A stretch of DNA of 64,000 bases from Bacillus testis. GTDB lineage: Bacteria; Bacillota; Bacilli; Bacillales; DSM-1321. The position numbers and the translations under genes are program-made. Location: positions 32,096-96,095 of the forward strand of contig NZ_LN851186.1 of assembly GCF_001243895.1 (NCBI RefSeq), in the 5' to 3' direction. The notes under the pieces were generated by a model. It did no database searches. It saw only the letters and a list, made by a program, of their open reading frames with translations, and was not told the origin of the DNA. Position 1 is the stretch's first letter. Each line of letters opens with the position of its first letter. Shown piece after piece: positions 16,564-26,021 of the stretch.

Positions 16564-18228
16564 TTGAGTGAACATACACCTAACGCTTCTAATTTTATCA
16601 AGACGATCGTAAGTGAAGATTTGAAAAGCGGCAAGTATGATGAAATCATTACTCGCTTCCCGCCTGAACCCAATGGATATCTGCATATCGGCCATGCCAA
16701 AAGTATTGTCCTGAATTTCGGTCTTGCCGACGAATTCGGCGGAAAAACAAATCTTCGTTTCGATGATACCAATCCGCTGAAGGAAGACCAAGAGTACGTG
16801 GACAGTATCAAGGAAGATGTAGAATGGCTTGGATATGAATGGGACAACCTGTTCTTCGCCTCTAATTATTTCGATATCATGCATGATAAAGCGGTCTTGT
16901 TGATCAAAAAAGGACTGGCTTATGTGGATGACCTGTCTGCAGATGAAATCCGTGAGTACCGCGGCACATTGACTGAACCAGGCAAAGAGAGCCCTTACCG
17001 CAACCGTACAGTCGAAGAAAACCTAGAACTCTTCAAGCAAATGAAGGAAGGCAAATTCGCAAACGGCGAGAAAGTGCTTCGTGCCAAAATCGATATGAGC
17101 TCGCCTAATATTAATCTGCGCGACCCTGTCATTTACCGTGTGGCACATAGCACACACCATAACACGGGAGATAAATGGTGCATCTACCCAATGTACGCTT
17201 TCGCCCATCCATTAGAAGATGCAATCGAAGGTGTGACCCATTCCATTTGTACGCTTGAGTTCGAGGATCAACGCCCTCTATATGACTGGGTAGTTGAAAA
17301 ATGCGAAATGGAGCATACCCCGCATCAATATGAATTCGGCCGCCTGAATTTGACTGACACGGTCATGAGTAAGCGGAAGCTGAAGCAATTGGTCGACGAG
17401 CATATCGTTGACGGCTGGGACGATCCGCGTATGCCGACAATCTCCGGATTGCGCCGCCGTGGATACACACCGGAAAGCATCCGTACTTTCTGCCGCGAAA
17501 TCGGCGTCAGCAAATCATCCGGCGTGGTGGATGTCCAAATGCTTGAACACTTTGTACGCGAAGACCTTAAGCTGAAAGCCCCACGTACAATGGGTATTGT
17601 GAAGCCGCTGAAGGTTGTCATCACTAACTACCCAGAAGGACAAGTGGAAATGCTTGAAGCAGAAAACAATCCAGAGAACGAAGAAATGGGTACGCGCCAA
17701 ATTCCGTTCTCCCGTGAAATCTATATCGAACAAGATGATTTCATGGAAAATCCGCCGAAGAAATACTTCCGCCTGTTCCCAGGCAATGAAGTACGCTTGA
17801 AGCACGCTTATTTCATCAAATGTGAAGAAGTCATCAAAGACGAGAATGGCAACGTTATCGAAATTCATTGTACGTACGATCCGGAAACAAAAAGCGGTAC
17901 GGGCTTCACAGGCCGCAAAGTGAAAGGTACGCTTCACTGGGTTGAGGCTTCACAAGCTGTCCCAGCCGAGTTCCGTATCTTTAATCCATTGCTGAAGAGC
18001 GATGAAGAATCAGAGGAAGCTTCAGAAAAGACATTCCTTGAGCAAATCAACCCGAATTCACTTGAAATCCACCAAGGCTATGTTGAACCGAATATGAAAG
18101 ATGCAAAAGCAGGAGACAAATTCCAATTCTTCCGCCATGGCTATTTCAATGTGGATCCAAAACTTTCGAAAGAAGACCATCTGGTTTTCAACTTGATTGT
18201 TTCATTGAAGAGCTCCTTTAAACTGTAA
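16564..18228 (+). CDS. glnS: Glutaminyl-tRNA synthetase
   Basis: A 554-residue class I synthetase that charges tRNA-Gln directly. The HIGH motif is in [16 protein letters not shown]; the KMSKS-type motif is [10 protein letters not shown]. Other matches to GlnRS are [33 protein letters not shown] and the C-terminal beta-barrel region ([23 protein letters not shown]). The length is like E. coli GlnRS. The start is the TTG at 16564, nine bases after GAGG. Most Bacillus relatives lack GlnRS and make Gln-tRNA through GltX plus GatCAB, so this gene probably entered the lineage by transfer. No T-box leader is present. Confidence 0.95.
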   Translation: MSEHTPNASNFIKTIVSEDLKSGKYDEIITRFPPEPNGYLHIGHAKSIVLNFGLADEFGGKTNLRFDDTNPLKEDQEYVDSIKEDVEWLGYEWDNLFFASNYFDIMHDKAVLLIKKGLAYVDDLSADEIREYRGTLTEPGKESPYRNRTVEENLELFKQMKEGKFANGEKVLRAKIDMSSPNINLRDPVIYRVAHSTHHNTGDKWCIYPMYAFAHPLEDAIEGVTHSICTLEFEDQRPLYDWVVEKCEMEHTPHQYEFGRLNLTDTVMSKRKLKQLVDEHIVDGWDDPRMPTISGLRRRGYTPESIRTFCREIGVSKSSGVVDVQMLEHFVREDLKLKAPRTMGIVKPLKVVITNYPEGQVEMLEAENNPENEEMGTRQIPFSREIYIEQDDFMENPPKKYFRLFPGNEVRLKHAYFIKCEEVIKDENGNVIEIHCTYDPETKSGTGFTGRKVKGTLHWVEASQAVPAEFRIFNPLLKSDEESEEASEKTFLEQINPNSLEIHQGYVEPNMKDAKAGDKFQFFRHGYFNVDPKLSKEDHLVFNLIVSLKSSFKL

Positions 18229-18235
18229 AAGTGCT

Positions 18236-18270
18236 AAAAAGCTCCGTCACAAAATGTGACGGAGCTTTTT
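18236..18270 (+). terminator. Terminator of glnS
   Basis: Perfect 15-bp arms at 18236-18250 and 18256-18270 around the loop AAAAT, with a terminal T5. It is symmetrical, so it also serves the convergent PIG-L gene. Confidence 0.92.
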
Positions 18271-18277
18271 GTATGGC

Positions 18278-20788
18278 TTATTTTCCATTGGTCCCGTAGC
18301 TGATGAGATTGGCAAATATTCGATATGCGCCTGGGACTTGGTCCTGGATTTGTCTGTAGAAAACCAAACTTGTGTAGATATACGTCCCTTTGCCATAATC
18401 GGCTTTCAAGATGCCGCTGTCAAACGGCTCTTCTCCCGGATCACCCATTCTGACCATCGTTTCATAGTGAGAATCCCACGCCATCGGGAAATATAATCCT
18501 CTCTCTTGGATCCAGCCATCCCAGTCCTTTTCGGTTATTGCGTTCGGATAGTTGAACAGCTGGCTTTCGGGATGAAGCATAGTGACTTTCGCCTGTTCAT
18601 CGGTCACTCTATACTCGATGGAAGGGTTCCCTATCTTCAATCTGTAAGGAGCTGATGCATTCTCATCCCAAGCGTCGCCCGGCTTATGGTATTGCATGAC
18701 GACATGGCCGCCATTTTTCACATAGTCCAATAACCGTTTATTATTTGCTACTAAATCCTTGCGGGAAAGATAGGCGCGAATGCCGACAATGATGGAATCA
18801 TATTGTGCCAAATCTGCTGTTGGCAGTTCACTTTCACTGATTTTTTCAATCGTGAATCCTGCTTCTTTCAGCGAATCAGCCACTGTATCAAAGCCGCTAT
18901 CGATATAGCCCACCTTTAACCCTTTTGGCACCGTTAAGGGAAATGCACTGATTTTTAAAGAACTGTCTTTCAGTTGATAGAGCTTCCCTATATGGTCATA
19001 ATTGATTTCTTGAATATTGGTTGTGAATAGCTTCCCGTCCATCTTGGCTTGCGCTGACACATTCACCGTTCCCTCTTTAACCGTATCCGGCGGTGTCACT
19101 TTGAAGGTAAGCTGTTTCTCTTTCAGCTTGCCGTTAAAAGAGACGTTTTGGATGCCAGGTTCCGATTTCCATCCTTGTGGGGTATTCAATGATACGGCTG
19201 CCTGGCCTCCTTTCTCCGCGTAATTCTTCACGTTTACTTGGACGGAGATCGGCTGCCCTAATGCCTGTGTATTCAGCATGGTGCTTTCCGGAGACATTTC
19301 CACACTTACCTCGGGCAATACCGCAAAGGTTCCTTCCAGCTGATGATTATGGATATTTTGGATGCCATTCAGTGTGTAGGCCACCTCAGCCGATACGGCA
19401 GGTTCTTGGTATGGATGGTAATAGGCTGCATCTTTTGGAATACCCACGCTGACGGTTGTTTGGAATGATTCTCCCGGTTTCAAAGCTTTTACCGAGATTT
19501 CCTTCGGTTGTTTCCACCCTTGTGGCACCTTTAGCGCAACCTTTGTCTCCTTCAGATTCTCTTTTCCGTTATTGACCAGCTTCACTTCTGCTTTCCGGGT
19601 GCTTCCCCGGTTTGCCATATCACTGTCAAAGTGTACAGTGATATCTAGGTTCGCTGCCTCATAGCTGGCCTCTGACAGTTGATCCAGCTTTATAGCCAGT
19701 TTGTTTTCCAGATTCACCTTCAGATCTGCATCCAGCTTTGCGCTTTTAATCTGTTTAAGAATGGCGTTGATTTCCTTCATGGCTGTATGCGATTCTTTCG
19801 CAATCTTGGTTGTATGAGGGTAAGCGTCCACTATACGGTCCAACCGTTTCTGCACATTCTGCAATGCTACTTTTAACTTTGGTTGACTGCTTGGCAAGCG
19901 GCCGGCCCACTCAGCCAGATTATAAGGAATGCCTTTAAAAAGCGAATCAGACGGGGTTTGCTGAACTGATTTTGCCAGCTCTAAATACACCTTTCTTGGT
20001 TCAGCAGGAATCTTTGAACCCATCCCTTGGCTTTTATGAAGGAATCTGGACTCTTCTCCCAACTGAGGATAAGTCATCTGGTAAACGGGGTCAACCATGC
20101 CAATTTCCAAGCTCGTTGTGGCCGTTTCCTTTGATTCAGCGCTCAAATATAATTTCTTAATCTGCCAAGTTGTGAGGCCTTCCCGCAGCTGTTCGGGAAA
20201 AACAGCAGGATCTGCGGCATCCTTGAACGCTCTTTCACTTAAAATCGTCATCGTGCGGTGGTGGCCGTGCTGCGTGCGGTCATTCCGGAATGAAGGCATG
20301 ACGATATCGGGCTTATAGGTCCTGATAAAGCGAATAAGCCTTTCATACGTTAGCTGTTCTCCCCATTTCGCCAATGTTTCTTCCGGCGTTTTGCTGAAGC
20401 CAAAATCGTAGATTGGATCAGACGTTGTCTGGCTCAAATGATAGGCCTTTACCCCTGTAACTTTGGCAGCAGCCTTCATTTCATAGGTTCTGATAATTCC
20501 TAATCCGTTCCCAAGCTCTTTGCCGATTTCATTTTGGCCGCCTTCTCCCCTATTGGCGATTAAACTTGCCGTTTTGACACCTAAGCCTCTTGAAAGATAG
20601 GCCAGCAAATCGCTCCTTTCGTCATCAGGATGGGCACCGGTATTCAAAAAAGTAACCGTTGTTTCTAACGGTTTGACTGCATTCCATAAAGCAACTTCAT
20701 CGATTTCATTCTTTTCTGCCTTCACAAAGGGAGGAATCGCATATGCCATCAATAAAAACGCAAGAAAAAAAATCAATGCCTTTTTCAT
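18278..20788 (-). CDS. Secreted PIG-L deacetylase with NEW3 and ThuA-like domains
   Basis: An 836-residue exported protein. A signal peptide (MKKALIFFLAFLLMAYAIPP) is followed by a PIG-L/LmbE zinc deacetylase domain at about 40-270, with the metal motif AHPDDE and the later HGHH. Two NEW3-like beta domains follow (about 400-620; VPQGWKQPKEISV and TPQGWKSEPGIQ repeats), then a C-terminal Rossmann-like region similar to ThuA/amidotransferase folds (YDSIIVGIRAYLSRKDLV; YVKNGGHVVMQYHKPGD). PIG-L enzymes deacetylate N-acetyl-glucosaminyl groups, and an extracellular glycan is the likely substrate. The ATG at 20788 lies ten bases after GGAAAGG. It is monocistronic. Confidence 0.85.
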   Translation of the reverse strand: MKKALIFFLAFLLMAYAIPPFVKAEKNEIDEVALWNAVKPLETTVTFLNTGAHPDDERSDLLAYLSRGLGVKTASLIANRGEGGQNEIGKELGNGLGIIRTYEMKAAAKVTGVKAYHLSQTTSDPIYDFGFSKTPEETLAKWGEQLTYERLIRFIRTYKPDIVMPSFRNDRTQHGHHRTMTILSERAFKDAADPAVFPEQLREGLTTWQIKKLYLSAESKETATTSLEIGMVDPVYQMTYPQLGEESRFLHKSQGMGSKIPAEPRKVYLELAKSVQQTPSDSLFKGIPYNLAEWAGRLPSSQPKLKVALQNVQKRLDRIVDAYPHTTKIAKESHTAMKEINAILKQIKSAKLDADLKVNLENKLAIKLDQLSEASYEAANLDITVHFDSDMANRGSTRKAEVKLVNNGKENLKETKVALKVPQGWKQPKEISVKALKPGESFQTTVSVGIPKDAAYYHPYQEPAVSAEVAYTLNGIQNIHNHQLEGTFAVLPEVSVEMSPESTMLNTQALGQPISVQVNVKNYAEKGGQAAVSLNTPQGWKSEPGIQNVSFNGKLKEKQLTFKVTPPDTVKEGTVNVSAQAKMDGKLFTTNIQEINYDHIGKLYQLKDSSLKISAFPLTVPKGLKVGYIDSGFDTVADSLKEAGFTIEKISESELPTADLAQYDSIIVGIRAYLSRKDLVANNKRLLDYVKNGGHVVMQYHKPGDAWDENASAPYRLKIGNPSIEYRVTDEQAKVTMLHPESQLFNYPNAITEKDWDGWIQERGLYFPMAWDSHYETMVRMGDPGEEPFDSGILKADYGKGTYIYTSLVFYRQIQDQVPGAYRIFANLISYGTNGK

Positions 20789-21182
20789 CCATACACAACC
20801 TTTCCTGTTTTGTTTGGAAAAAGAAAACCATTGTCCGCGACCAAGAAACAAATTTTGCAAATCGCCCTTATGCTTTCTTTTGATTATATACCTATCACAC
20901 ATATAAAAAGGATATATTTTACATTTTTCTTTCTTTTTTAAAGTAAAATGAAGCTTTAGTCTTAGAACCCTTTCAAAAGCCAGATACCGTTTAAATCGCT
21001 CTTTTACATGGCTAAAAAACCGGTTACCTACAGATCGCCTAAGAACTAACTGCCAATTTGACGGCTCTGATGCTAAAGGGGCAGATTAGCGGAAGAAGGA
21101 TTTCTTTTTTTAGGATCGAAAAGAATATAAACCAGGCTCTAATTGTCACCTAAAAAGGATATGAAAGGATTGTACTCAATTA
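20789..21182. other. Intergenic region upstream of the AT-rich accessory stretch
   Basis: Contains no supportable gene. It holds one copy of the short degenerate repeat (21070-21099). Base composition becomes clearly more AT-rich from here to about 27 kb. Confidence 0.5.
21070..21099. repeat. Short degenerate intergenic repeat, copy A
   Basis: TGCTAAAGGGGCAGATTAGC followed by GGAAGAAGGA. It is related to stretches at 21690-21720, 23848-23877 and 26121-26148. Confidence 0.6.
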
Positions 21183-21620
21183 ATGGATATAAAAAAACCA
21201 AATGATTTGGAACTTAAAAGGGTTTTATCGCTTTCTCCACAAGCTGTATTTGATGGTACGTTAGGTGAAGTAAGACCCACTAATCAAAAAATTGAACAAC
21301 TTATCGAACCCCTCTTAGAGAAAGGAAACTATTACTTAATTGCAATAGAAAATGATCAATTAATGGGTTGGATTCTAATAGGGACAAGTAAAGATCAATT
21401 TACCGATAAGATAAATGGATTTATTTATGAACTATTTGTTTTAGAAGAATTTAGAGGAAAAGGAATTTCAAAAATGTTACTGAGAACAGGTATTGATTAT
21501 CTGAAACAAGATGGATATTCAGAAGTCCGTCTAAGTGTATTTGCAGGAAATCAAGCAATTAAACTGTATGAAAAGTTAGGATTTAACATCAGAACAATTA
21601 CAATGAGTTTGCCACTATAA
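21183..21620 (+). CDS. GNAT family N-acetyltransferase
   Basis: A 145-residue acetyltransferase. Motif A is visible in IYELFVLEEFRGKGISKMLL (the R/Q-x-x-G-x-G/A acetyl-CoA loop), and the C-terminal motif B is EVRLSVFAGNQAIKLYEKLGF. It transfers an acetyl group from acetyl-CoA to an unidentified amine. AT-rich codon use matches the surrounding accessory region rather than the core genes on either side. The ATG has only a distant GAAAGGA site (14 bases), so expression may be weak or the start slightly different. Confidence 0.85.
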   Translation: MDIKKPNDLELKRVLSLSPQAVFDGTLGEVRPTNQKIEQLIEPLLEKGNYYLIAIENDQLMGWILIGTSKDQFTDKINGFIYELFVLEEFRGKGISKMLLRTGIDYLKQDGYSEVRLSVFAGNQAIKLYEKLGFNIRTITMSLPL

Positions 21621-21689
21621 ATAACTCTAAATCTACACTAACGGGAGCTTTACTCCAATATCTAGGGCTGTAATCAGCACTTTTTTTAT

Positions 21690-21720
21690 TTAACGATCGG
21701 GCAGTTTAACGGAAGAAAGA
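21690..21720. repeat. Short degenerate intergenic repeat, copy B
   Basis: TTAACGATCGGGCAGTTTAA followed by CGGAAGAAAGA, related to the copy at 21070. Confidence 0.5.
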
Positions 21721-21767
21721 AATAGAGACAATATGAAGAAAACTAAAAATCGCAATTAACACACAAA

Positions 21768-21791
21768 TAAGCTTGGGATATCCCAAGCTTA
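21768..21791 (-). terminator. 24-bp perfect palindrome after the nuclease gene
   Basis: A perfect palindrome centred on GATATC with 12-base arms (TAAGCTTGGGAT). On the minus strand it lies 41 bp after the nuclease stop and is followed by TTTGTG, so it probably works as a weak terminator, possibly from a plus-strand transcript as well. Confidence 0.55.
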
Positions 21792-21831
21792 AGGTTATTG
21801 AATATGTGGTCTTACCCAAGGTTTTAGGCGC

Positions 21832-22794
21832 TTATTCACCTACCATACCGTCATGATCGTTATCTCGCATATAAGGGTATAACCAATGGTCTCTCGTTAT
21901 CGGCATACTGTAACCTGCGTCTTTTGCTTCTTGAATCGTCACTTGTCCGTCACCGTTCGTATCGACACTAGAAAGATCATTCTTGTTTGAATTCGTTTTG
22001 TTTGAATTCGTTGAAGAACTAGAAGGTTTGCTGCCTGTCAAACCCAGTGATTCGTTGACTTTATCAGGGTTGACGTTTTCAAATGTATCAACAACCTTGT
22101 TGCCCATTAACGTATAGGTGTACTGATAACGTGAAGGAATCTGCGTTTCCGTATTCGGATAGGTAATGATTGCTTCAAATTGAGTGGCTCCGCCTGCCTT
22201 GCGAATTGCATCTTCCATGTAAGCCTGATCTCCGTGTCGGTTGAGTGTGCTATTTTGTGGGGTGATATTATAAGCATTCGATACCCCTCCAAGCGAATCA
22301 GCAATGATATGCCCTTCATCTAAATCGCCTCTTTCGACACCAGGAACTTTCGCTTCATCATGGTAGTATCTGCCAGACGATAAGACAGGTTCGTTACGGT
22401 CATCTTGTAAAACAATTTCATCTGCAATGACGCGCACCAGCTGCCCGTATTTATTCGTAAATGCCCAGTATTCACGGTCGCCAAAGCCAATGTCGACGAC
22501 GACATTTGGTTCGCGATGGCCAGACAAATTACCGCCATCAACTTCGATCAGTTTGTATCCTGAAAACCGTTCATCATTTGGTTGAGTTGGTGTTTTTTCT
22601 GCTGCTACTTCATCAACAACCGCAGTGTTAGTTTCTTTTTTTTCTTCTTTTTTGCTGTTTTCCGTTTTATTAACGTTTGTTACTTCTTGTGAATCTATTT
22701 TTCCATCTGTCATGGATGCATCTTCTACATTCGTACAACCAACTATAAAGAAAATCATTAAAAGTAAGGCTAAATAGTTTATTTTCTTTTTCAT
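21832..22794 (-). CDS. Lipoprotein DNA/RNA non-specific endonuclease with Ca-binding tail
   Basis: A 320-residue exported protein with a signal and lipobox ending FIVGC near residue 20, then a Lys/Glu/Thr-rich linker. A NUC-type endonuclease core spans about 80-240: RGDLDEGHIIADSLGGVSNA holds the catalytic His region (DRGH-like, here DEGH), and NITPQNSTLNRHGDQAYMED holds the metal-binding Asn. The C-terminus has the EF-hand-like DTNGDGQVTIQEA and DNDHDGMVGE, an Excalibur-like calcium site lacking its usual Cys. Roles could be nutrient DNA degradation, competence or attack on competitors. The ATG at 22794 follows GAGGAG; two nearer-upstream ATGs lack spacing. Confidence 0.85.
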   Translation of the reverse strand: MKKKINYLALLLMIFFIVGCTNVEDASMTDGKIDSQEVTNVNKTENSKKEEKKETNTAVVDEVAAEKTPTQPNDERFSGYKLIEVDGGNLSGHREPNVVVDIGFGDREYWAFTNKYGQLVRVIADEIVLQDDRNEPVLSSGRYYHDEAKVPGVERGDLDEGHIIADSLGGVSNAYNITPQNSTLNRHGDQAYMEDAIRKAGGATQFEAIITYPNTETQIPSRYQYTYTLMGNKVVDTFENVNPDKVNESLGLTGSKPSSSSTNSNKTNSNKNDLSSVDTNGDGQVTIQEAKDAGYSMPITRDHWLYPYMRDNDHDGMVGE

Positions 22795-22950
22795 TTTCAG
22801 ACTCCTCATCATAACTTTATAACATGTAATATTTTATCACATAATTTTATTTGCTTTTTCTCCATACCCTTCGCCAGATCATAGACGTACAAATTCACAG
22901 TCTCTTAACGAACGTGGCAGGTTACTCTATAAGTCTTTATATCACATATG

Positions 22951-22979
22951 AAAAAGGACTCCAAAGAAAAGGAAGTCCT
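22951..22979 (-). terminator. Terminator of the CPBP protease gene
   Basis: On the minus strand AGGACTT pairs with AGTCCT followed by TTTTT, about 55 bp past the stop at 23036. Confidence 0.65.
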
Positions 22980-23035
22980 CACTTGTCAAATAATAAAAAT
23001 GTCCTAAGTGTGGTAACATAATACTTACTAATCAT

Positions 23036-23746
23036 TCATCGTACGATAAGCAACAATAGATAAGGAATCAAGTTATTAAAACTATGAGCTACAACGGAGG
23101 CTTCTAAACGATTCGTCTTTATATAAACCAAACCAAGGCTAAAACCTATTGAACTATATATGATCATACCAATTAAGGTGAAACTCGTAACAACGTGCAT
23201 TCCGCCAAATAATAAAGAACTAATTATGAGACCTACATATTTATGTTGAGAGAATATATGTCCAATAATAATCTTACGGAAGAAAAATTCTTCTATAATG
23301 GGAGCAAGTATGGTGATATGAAAAAACGCTATATAGCTAGTACGCATCATTTCTTCTACGGCATCCTGATTTCGTGAAGTAAATTCCAAATTAAAGTCGA
23401 AAAAGAAACTAATAATTATGAGAAAAACTGCTGCTATCATTTTTCCTCCTAAAAAAACAAATACAGCATAAAGAAAGTCTTTTCCTTTCACTTTTGGCTT
23501 TCTCCACTGAAATAAAGAAGTTTTCTGATAGAGAACACTGATGTATGCTAATATTATTAGTAATAAAAGGATATTAATGACTAGAACCATCATAGAATTA
23601 AGATGATATTCTCCAAAAGATACATCCTTTTCTGGCCCTGCTTCTAACAAGTAAAGAATAAATTTCATTCCATAAGGTACAAAAATAAAGATAAGTAGAT
23701 ATGTAACAAAAACCCATATGTATTTGTTCTGGATGAATTTCCTCAA
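23036..23746 (-). CDS. CPBP family intramembrane protease (CAAX/Abi)
   Basis: A 236-residue membrane protein with about seven hydrophobic helices. All three family motifs are present: EEFFFRK (EExxxR, near residue 150), FGGMH (FxxxH, near 185) and HSFNN (HxxxN, near 220). These are glutamic-type intramembrane endopeptidases; bacterial members can process peptides or give immunity to bacteriocins. No bacteriocin gene is next to it. The TTG at 23744-23746 is eight bases from AAGGGAG; the longer frame starts at another TTG without a ribosome site. Confidence 0.87.
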   Translation of the reverse strand: MRKFIQNKYIWVFVTYLLIFIFVPYGMKFILYLLEAGPEKDVSFGEYHLNSMMVLVINILLLLIILAYISVLYQKTSLFQWRKPKVKGKDFLYAVFVFLGGKMIAAVFLIIISFFFDFNLEFTSRNQDAVEEMMRTSYIAFFHITILAPIIEEFFFRKIIIGHIFSQHKYVGLIISSLLFGGMHVVTSFTLIGMIIYSSIGFSLGLVYIKTNRLEASVVAHSFNNLIPYLLLLIVR

Positions 23747-23847
23747 AATCACAACTCCCTTTAATTCTGAATAATACAATTTTATCAAAATAATTTCCCA
23801 TTAACTAGAAAATAAGTAAATATTCGATTGGAAAGCTAGGCTTTTAT

Positions 23848-23877
23848 GCGGCTAAAGGGTAGGTTAGCGGAAGAATT
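23848..23877. repeat. Short degenerate intergenic repeat, copy C
   Basis: GCGGCTAAAGGGTAGGTTAG followed by CGGAAGAATT, close to the copy at 21070. Confidence 0.6.
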
Positions 23878-23946
23878 ATCTTCTACTTACTTTAATTTAC
23901 AAAACATATGTTCTTATCGTATTATGAAATTAAGGGGGAATGACAA

Positions 23947-24423
23947 ATGGATAAAACTGATTATTTAGAGTTAGTTTACTTTTCGGATGAATATAGTGAT
24001 ATTTTGGATTCTTTTGAACTTCCTAAAGAGCAAGTTCAATTTACTTCGTTACCAGGCAATTATAAAGAAGTAACAGAAGGGCAGTATCGGATTGTTATAC
24101 TTAATGATAGAGAACCAGTTGGTTTCTTTTTATTACACGCAACTGACAGAGTGAAGGACTATTCGGATAATCCGCAGGCTATGTTGCTAACAGCATTATC
24201 AATTAATCAAGTCAAACAAGGAAAAGGCTACGCTAAGCAAGCTATGTTATTACTAAGGAAATTCGTTGCTGATGAATTCCCCGACTGTAATGAAATTGTT
24301 TTAGCTGTTAATCATAAAAATATAGCTGCTCAAAAACTGTATCTAAAAGTTGGATTTCAAGATACAGGAATTAGAAAAGTGGGCATAATCGGTGAACAGT
24401 ACATTATGAATTTAAAGTTATAA
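23947..24423 (+). CDS. GNAT family N-acetyltransferase
   Basis: A 158-residue acetyltransferase: acetyl-CoA loop in ALSINQVKQGKGYAKQAMLL (Q-x-x-G-K-G-Y-A) and the helix IVLAVNHKNIAAQKLYLKVG. The pattern is like spermidine/aminoglycoside-type or ribosomal-protein acetyltransferases, but the substrate cannot be assigned. AAGGGGGAATGACAA precedes the ATG. The AT-rich composition matches the accessory stretch. It is only distantly similar to the other GNAT protein 2.3 kb upstream. Confidence 0.87.
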   Translation: MDKTDYLELVYFSDEYSDILDSFELPKEQVQFTSLPGNYKEVTEGQYRIVILNDREPVGFFLLHATDRVKDYSDNPQAMLLTALSINQVKQGKGYAKQAMLLLRKFVADEFPDCNEIVLAVNHKNIAAQKLYLKVGFQDTGIRKVGIIGEQYIMNLKL

Positions 24424-24583
24424 AATACATATTTTATTGTTCTTAATCAATTAAACCAGCTAATAGTTTGTCAATCATTTCACTCAAAAATATAATGTAC
24501 GCATGTTATACTGAAAATAAGGCATGACAAATAAACTTCCTCCAACAAAATGGAAGTTACTTGAAGATGTGTGAAATTTTATT

Positions 24584-25819
24584 TTAAGCAATATCTTGGA
24601 AGGATGTTTTGGTTTTCAAAAGAGCGTAAATCCAATGTAAAAGCTTGTTTGCACAGGCAATAATGGATACCCGATAAGGCTTTCCTTCATCACGTTTTTT
24701 ATCGTAAAACTCACGTAATCTCTTATTTCGAGGGATGAGTTCTTTGGTCGTTCGGGTTTTACGGGCATCTCGAATGGCGCAACGAACAGCTGTGAATAAG
24801 GCATGCCGAAGCCTGCTGGAACCTCGTTTGGTGATTCGATTTTTTGTACCTTTAAAGGTACCCGACTCGAATACACTAGGGTCAATTCCTGCAAAGGCAA
24901 CCAATTTCTTAGAGTGATTAAACCGATCTATTTCCCCAATTTCAGAAATAATCGTTGCCGCGATTTTTTCGCCGATACCAGGAATGGATTGGATAATCTT
25001 ATATTCTTCTATATTTTTTGCTAAAGCATCTATCTCTTCTTCAAGTTTGGATAGATGCTTTTTATATTCCAGAAGAATTTCAATAAGCATCTCTAAACTA
25101 ATCAGATGGCTGTGGTACAGGGTCTGCTGAAATGGATTTCGATTAGCTGCTTGTATGAGCTTATTCGCCTGATTACTGGCCCATTTCTGAGATCGGCTCT
25201 TGCACAGTTCATGAATCTTCACGGTAAGGGTCTCTTCACCAGCTGCCAACACTTCTTTAGAGGTTGGAAAGGCTGATAAAGTACGCAAAGAGACATCCGA
25301 ATACAATTCCCCAAACACGCCTACATACTCAGGAAACACTTGATCCAGCACAGATTGAAATTGTAACTTCGCTTGGACAAACATACCCGTCAAATTCTCG
25401 TGCTGTCTCGTCAGATTACGCAAGTTTAAAAGCTGAATGCCACGCTTTTTATAGGGCTCTAAATCCTCTTTGTAATACAGCTCGCAGAGGTGATGGGCAT
25501 CTATTATATCTGTTTTGACTTTACGTAAACTCGAACTTTTCGCTTTGTATGAAATAAGAGGATTCACAATGATTAACAGGTATCCTCTTTTCTCGAAATA
25601 CTGGACGACAGGCAGATGATAATGCCCCGTAGACTCCAAAACAATGGGTGGCTGTGAGCCTGATCGTTCTTCCACTTCTTTGATAAAGGCGTGTAATTCC
25701 TGTAATCCATCCAGTGTATGTGCGACTTTAAAGCTCTTTTTGTAGGGTTTCTTTTTCTCCAAGAATGCTTGAACCTGACTTTCTCCTTTTGCGACATCCA
25801 GACCAATGACTGGATTCAT
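24584..25819 (-). CDS. IS110-family transposase (DEDD recombinase)
   Basis: A 411-residue transposase that appears intact. The N-terminal RuvC-like DEDD domain has IGLDVAKGESQ (first Asp), PPIVLESTGHYHLPV (Glu) and KVKTDIIDAHHL (the Asp pair). The C-terminal Tnp domain has IIQSIPGIGEKIAATIISEI, LVAFAGIDPSVFESG, RITKRGSSRLRHALF (catalytic Ser region) and YRVSIIACANKLLHWIYALL. IS110 recombinases work with a structured bridge RNA made from the element's own non-coding end, which here would be the region upstream of the gene. GGAGGAGATATC precedes the ATG. Confidence 0.95.
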   Translation of the reverse strand: MNPVIGLDVAKGESQVQAFLEKKKPYKKSFKVAHTLDGLQELHAFIKEVEERSGSQPPIVLESTGHYHLPVVQYFEKRGYLLIIVNPLISYKAKSSSLRKVKTDIIDAHHLCELYYKEDLEPYKKRGIQLLNLRNLTRQHENLTGMFVQAKLQFQSVLDQVFPEYVGVFGELYSDVSLRTLSAFPTSKEVLAAGEETLTVKIHELCKSRSQKWASNQANKLIQAANRNPFQQTLYHSHLISLEMLIEILLEYKKHLSKLEEEIDALAKNIEEYKIIQSIPGIGEKIAATIISEIGEIDRFNHSKKLVAFAGIDPSVFESGTFKGTKNRITKRGSSRLRHALFTAVRCAIRDARKTRTTKELIPRNKRLREFYDKKRDEGKPYRVSIIACANKLLHWIYALLKTKTSFQDIA

Positions 25820-25843
25820 GATATCTCCTCCTCATCCATGAAT

Positions 25844-26002
25844 TAGCTGGTAACCCCTAAATGGCTCCTTATAGTGTCATAGCTTCGCTTGTTATACGAG
25901 ATCTAAGTCCCAACCAGCTTCAATCATGTTTCTATAAGTAGGGGGCGAACGGTTTAGTTGTCGGGATTGAATCCCACAGGGGCGGTCGTTCTACCCCAGC
26001 TA
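25844..26002 (-). ncRNA. Candidate IS110 bridge RNA
   Basis: The 160-nt stretch just upstream of the transposase on the same strand is closed by TAGCTGG/CCAGCTA arms (25996-26002 and 25844-25850) and contains internal hairpins such as GGGATTCAATCCC and several C- and G-rich loops. TTGACC near 26035 and TAGAAT-like bases further on could be its promoter. Length and place fit bridge RNAs described for IS110 elements such as IS621. Loop assignment to donor and target was not possible by eye. Confidence 0.55.
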
Positions 26003-26021
26003 CCATTAGTATTCTAGAACC

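Noticed and set aside
18278..20788. Bacillithiol deacetylase BshB
   Set aside because: BshB is a small cytoplasmic enzyme; this protein has a signal peptide and three extra domains.
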